Positions 6,245 through 7,332 of a stretch of DNA of 7,332 nt are shown here, piece by piece. The DNA is taken from assembly GCA_958349075.1 (NCBI GenBank), contig CATWBR010000223.1, forward strand, positions 1 to 7,332. The letters run 5' to 3'. Numbering within the stretch: the stretch's first letter is position 1; each line of letters opens with the position of its first letter. The notes under the pieces are model-generated. The model saw only the letters and a list, made by a program, of their open reading frames with translations. It was not told where the DNA came from and made no database searches. The DNA comes from an uncultured Clostridium sp. (lineage in GTDB: Bacteria; Bacillota; Clostridia; Lachnospirales; Lachnospiraceae). A program made the position numbers and the translations under genes.

Positions 6245-6898
6245 CTAATCAGATTTCTCCGTTTTTTGACGCCACCAGACGTATGACATAATACAGGGAA
6301 TCGCCATGCTGCCCAGAAGGATGGCCATGATAATATATTTGCCTCCGTGATCGGTCATGGACCAGCCGAAAATCAGGGACAGGGCTCCCGCCGCGAACAT
6401 GGTTTTGCCTCCCAGCCTGTGGGTTTTTCTCCATATATCATCGTCGGACAGGGTCCAGGGGGTTTTGATTCCCATATAGAAATTACTCTTTGTCTTCGGA
6501 AGGACGTTGCCCAGAAACATGAAGAGGACGCCAACAATAATTGTGACAATTCTGCCTACCGAAATATGGCCGGGAAAGAACGATTCACTCAGTGTGATTC
6601 CCAGCATTATAAGCAGAAAAATCTGCATGAAAATACAGAAGGAGTCGTAATAAGGTGCAAATTTCACATAGTTCTTTTTGCGGGGATCGATTTGGGGCAT
6701 ATAATCAAAGAGAAAGGCCAGGAACGGCAGCAGGCCGCAGCAAACCCAAATCGTGGATTTCGGGCTGTAGGTCACGGCTCCGTTAAATCCCCAGTTTGTA
6801 GGAATCTTTTCGGGAAGCCACGGATACAGGGCGGCCGTTATGAGAATGCCTGCCATGGCAAGGGCGTAATTCAATATTCTGAGTTTTTTATTTTTCAT
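6245..6898 (-). CDS. sdpI: SdpI-family immunity-like membrane protein (DUF1648 + SdpI domain)
   Basis: A 217-aa polytopic membrane protein, similar in length to Bacillus subtilis SdpI (about 207 aa), the immunity protein against the SdpC killing factor. Residues 8-65 form a DUF1648-type unit with LPEKIPTNWGFNG (28-40), followed by TM segments near 48-65, 86-104 and 115-131. The SdpI hallmark is clear: GNVLPKTKSNFYMGIKTPW (130-148) and WRKTHRLGG (156-164), then two more TM segments (about 167-181 and 187-209). GGGGAG (6906-6911) lies 7 nt before the ATG. The start overlaps the end of the sdpR-like gene by 11 nt, implying translational coupling in one operon. In B. subtilis SdpI also sequesters the repressor SdpR at the membrane when toxin is bound; that mechanism is inferred here. 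No sdpA, sdpB or sdpC homologue is in the window, so it may protect against foreign toxins or serve a more general envelope role. Confidence 0.88.
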   Translation of the reverse strand: MKNKKLRILNYALAMAGILITAALYPWLPEKIPTNWGFNGAVTYSPKSTIWVCCGLLPFLAFLFDYMPQIDPRKKNYVKFAPYYDSFCIFMQIFLLIMLGITLSESFFPGHISVGRIVTIIVGVLFMFLGNVLPKTKSNFYMGIKTPWTLSDDDIWRKTHRLGGKTMFAAGALSLIFGWSMTDHGGKYIIMAILLGSMAIPCIMSYVWWRQKTEKSD

Positions 6899-7166
6899 CT
6901 GATGTCTCCCCTTTCAATGTTAAGATCCAGTTCATAATATCGTCCATGACGGTCGTATTGAGGGAATAATAAATATATTTCCCGTGTTTTTCATCGTCAA
7001 TCAGGCCGGCTGATTTGAGAATAGACAGGTGGTGGGAAATCGTCGCGCCTGTCATCTGAAAATGTTCCACTATATCGCCTGCCGCCATTGGTCCGTCCTT
7101 CAGCAGGTTCAGGATTTCACGCCTGGTGGGATCGGACAATGCTTTAAAGGTATCTCCAAAGGCCAT
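6888..7166 (-). CDS. sdpR: ArsR-family repressor, SdpR type
   Basis: A 92-aa winged helix-turn-helix repressor, matching SdpR in length. The typical opening FKALSDPTRREILNLLKDGP (7-26) is followed by the helix-turn-helix region AAGDIVEHFQMTGATISHHL (28-47) and wing residues HGKYIYYSLN (61-70). It has no cysteine at all and lacks the ELCVCDL-type metal site of ArsR/SmtB sensors, so it is unlikely to sense thiol-bound metals. GGGAGGT (7171-7177) precedes the ATG at 7166 by 4 nt. It is the first gene of a two-gene operon, overlapping the sdpI-like gene by 11 nt. Its promoter carries a cluster of TTTAGA/TCTAAA hexamers that are the natural candidate operator, implying autorepression. In the B. 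subtilis model, toxin-bound SdpI removes SdpR from DNA; applying that here is inference. Confidence 0.9.
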   Translation of the reverse strand: MAFGDTFKALSDPTRREILNLLKDGPMAAGDIVEHFQMTGATISHHLSILKSAGLIDDEKHGKYIYYSLNTTVMDDIMNWILTLKGETSDEK

Positions 7167-7188
7167 ATTTACCTCCCTTCCGGTGAGC

Positions 7189-7214
7189 CTGCCCCAGGGC
7201 TGCTGCCGGGGCAG
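7189..7214 (-). promoter_or_regulatory. GC-rich hairpin in the sdpR-like 5' leader
   Basis: CTGCCCC (7189-7195) pairs with GGGGCAG (7208-7214), and an inner GGC/GCC (7198-7200 with 7205-7207) closes a 4-nt loop. It lies about 11 nt upstream of the ribosome binding site within the predicted transcript. No T tract follows on the - strand, so a role in mRNA stability or translation is more likely than termination. Confidence 0.5.
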
Positions 7215-7228
7215 TTAGAAATATCTCA

Positions 7229-7270
7229 TTTAGACGTTTAGAAAAACATCTAAATGTATTTCTGTCTAAA
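7229..7270. promoter_or_regulatory. Candidate SdpR-type operator: four TTTAGA/TCTAAA hexamers
   Basis: TTTAGA occurs at 7229-7234 and 7237-7242, and its complement TCTAAA at 7249-7254 and 7265-7270. The outer copy at 7229 and the copy at 7249 extend to the 8-bp dyad CATTTAGA...TCTAAATG. The cluster runs from the -10 box into the first transcribed bases of the sdpR-like promoter, where a bound repressor would block transcription. Confidence 0.6.
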
Positions 7271-7298
7271 GAATATCACGCCTTGATGGGACAGTCAA
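7270..7298 (-). promoter_or_regulatory. Sigma-A promoter of the sdpR-sdpI-like operon
   Basis: On the - strand TTGACT (7293-7298, 5/6 match), a 17-bp spacer ending in the extended -10 TG, then TATTCT (7270-7275, 4/6 match). Transcription should begin near 7263, giving a leader of about 97 nt. The last TCTAAA hexamer ends on the first base of the -10 box. Confidence 0.68.
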
Positions 7299-7332
7299 TA
7301 TGTTTCTGAGATTTTCTCCTTCCTGTATTTGG

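Noticed and set aside
6347..6937. 196-codon open frame antisense to the sdpI-like gene
   Set aside because: The opposite strand has unmistakable SdpI and SdpR motifs, while this translation shows no domain or membrane pattern.

Overview
This 7.3-kb window looks like chromosomal DNA from an anaerobic Firmicute, most likely a gut-type clostridium of the Lachnospiraceae. The evidence is strong purine-rich ribosome binding sites, clostridial-type promoters, G+C near 50% in genes with A+T-rich intergenic DNA, and a gene set typical of that group (an iron-sulfur flavin enoate-reductase-like enzyme, a sodium:solute symporter, and an SdpR/SdpI pair). This assignment is inference from gene content; no rRNA or other marker is present. 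No tRNA, rRNA, CRISPR array or insertion sequence was seen.

Layout. (1) 1-1509: the intrinsic terminator of an off-window upstream gene, then a monocistronic MFS efflux-type transporter (162-1445, +) ending in its own terminator. (2) 1542-2459 (-): a LysR-family regulator, divergent from the next operon. (3) 2460-2716: a compact control region with two overlapping back-to-back sigma-A promoters, a LysR-type dyad placed correctly for activating the rightward promoter, and a structured leader with a possible 7-codon leader peptide. (4) 2717-6141 (+): a 656-aa FMN/FAD/4Fe-4S Old Yellow Enzyme-type oxidoreductase followed by a 454-aa sodium:solute symporter; a perfect 14-bp inverted repeat lies between them. 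(5) 6154-6201: a long bidirectional terminator. (6) 6245-7166 (-): sdpI-like immunity protein gene and an overlapping sdpR-like ArsR repressor gene, preceded by a promoter overlaid with four copies of a TTTAGA/TCTAAA hexamer.

How the genes work together. The LysR protein probably senses the substrate or product of the oxidoreductase and switches on the enzyme plus symporter: an uptake-and-reduce (or uptake-and-dehydrogenate) module for a small, probably carboxylate or quaternary-amine, solute. The substrate cannot be read from the sequence. The enzyme is unusual in having Trp where related dienoyl-CoA and enoate reductases have an active-site Tyr, and in its cysteine spacing, so its chemistry is the best candidate for something undescribed. 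The SdpR/SdpI pair is a separate, probably autoregulated envelope-protection unit with no toxin gene in view. The MFS gene is independent of both.
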